The position numbers and the translations under genes are program-made. This document shows positions 9,190-9,509 of a DNA stretch of 9,509 bases, piece by piece. Positions within the stretch are counted from its first letter, which is position 1. Every line of letters starts with the position of its first letter. Below the pieces are notes generated by a model, which was given only the letters and a program-made list of their open reading frames with translations, searched no databases and was not told the origin of the DNA. Origin of the DNA: Candidatus Atribacteria bacterium (GTDB lineage Bacteria > Atribacterota > Atribacteria > Atribacterales > Atribacteraceae); contig JAGPGC010000030.1 of the NCBI GenBank assembly GCA_018056205.1, forward strand, positions 1 to 9,509, in the 5' to 3' direction.

Positions 9190-9509
9190 TTATTGGGGAA
9201 AGGCTAAAGCAGCGTATCCTACCACCTGATCATACTGTCCGTTAATATCACCACTGGTGGCGTAACAAAGAAGAATTCCTCGAGGCGCCTGCCGACTTTT
9301 TTGAAATTCGATTAGAGCTCCTACCCCACCCGGACCGCATATGGAAACTTGATTCCGATGAATACAACGAAAGAACTCTTCCTCATTAAGACTAACAATA
9401 TTATCAATGCAAACTAAATCCTTCTCTCGGGCCACCCCATCTGATTCATAATGAGTGAAATCAGAACTCGCAATTATTGCGATTTTTTTCTGCTGAGAAA
9501 GTTCATAAA
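9190..9509 (-). CDS. Memo-family protein, AmmeMemoRadiSam system protein B type (C-terminal part; start outside window)
   Basis: The frame is open from the right edge to a TAA at 9190-9192, giving ~105 residues. The fragment holds SSDFTHYES, then REKDL, then SICGPGGVGALIEF and the end CYATSGDINGQYDQVVGYAAL, which together mark the C-terminal half of the Memo (mediator of ErbB2-driven motility) family. In human Memo the SSDFCHW and ICGRHP segments supply D189, H192 and C244 of a metal or catalytic-like site. The matching D (9460-9462), H (9451-9453) and C (9337-9339) are all present. In bacteria and archaea this protein often lies next to AMMECR1-like and radical-SAM genes, hence the system name; any such partners would be beyond the right edge. 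The biochemical role is not settled. An internal GTG at 9433-9435 is not the start, because conserved Memo sequence continues upstream of it. Confidence 0.9.
   Translation of the reverse strand, partial: YELSQQKKIAIIASSDFTHYESDGVAREKDLVCIDNIVSLNEEEFFRCIHRNQVSICGPGGVGALIEFQKSRQAPRGILLCYATSGDINGQYDQVVGYAALAFPQ

Noticed and set aside
1..9509. Search for CRISPR arrays, insertion sequences, tRNA genes and attachment sites
   Set aside because: No direct repeat array, transposase frame, terminal inverted repeats or tRNA-like cloverleaf was seen by reading both strands.

Overview
The window holds the bacterial RNA polymerase genes rpoC (3' end off the left edge) and rpoB (complete), plus the last ~105 codons of a Memo-family gene, all on the minus strand, so transcription runs from right to left. 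It is bacterial: the beta and beta' subunits are canonical, with RpoC zinc sites 1 and 2, the NADFDGD catalytic loop and trigger loop, and the RpoB rifampicin cluster. The A+T-rich DNA and enlarged RpoC (more than 1641 residues, against about 1200 in Bacillus) suggest a deep-branching anaerobic or thermophile-related lineage of the Atribacterota, Thermotogota or Dictyoglomota kind. That placement is an impression from sequence style, not a phylogenetic result.

Layout from upstream (right) to downstream (left): 9190-9509, C-terminal part of a Memo-like protein (AmmeMemoRadiSam system protein B type); 9115-9163, a Rho-independent terminator closing that gene; 8982-9112, an A+T-rich gap with no gene; 8939-8967, a near-consensus promoter (TTGACA, 17-bp spacer, extended -10 TGATATATT); 8678-8932, a predicted ~255-nt leader whose 3' end can pair over the rpoB ribosome binding site; 4943-8677, rpoB (1244 aa, GTG start); 4922-4924, rpoC TTG start 18 nt after the rpoB stop; and rpoC running open to the left edge. 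No gene is visible on the plus strand. Plus-strand open frames lie antisense to rpoB or rpoC and resemble nothing known.

rpoB and rpoC form one transcription unit making the two large subunits of the RNA polymerase core. The usual upstream partners rplJ and rplL are absent; the preceding gene is the Memo-like one, separated by a terminator and a new promoter, so rpoBC appears to be expressed independently of the ribosomal protein cluster.

I found no unknown defence or mobile system. The most interesting signals are inside the polymerase: an extra ~125-residue block near the RpoC N-terminus bounded by two similar segments (an apparent internal duplication), and an extra ~320 residues near the RpoC C-terminus built of about five diverged copies of a ~42-residue module that also occurs once before zinc site 2 of RpoC and once in RpoB.
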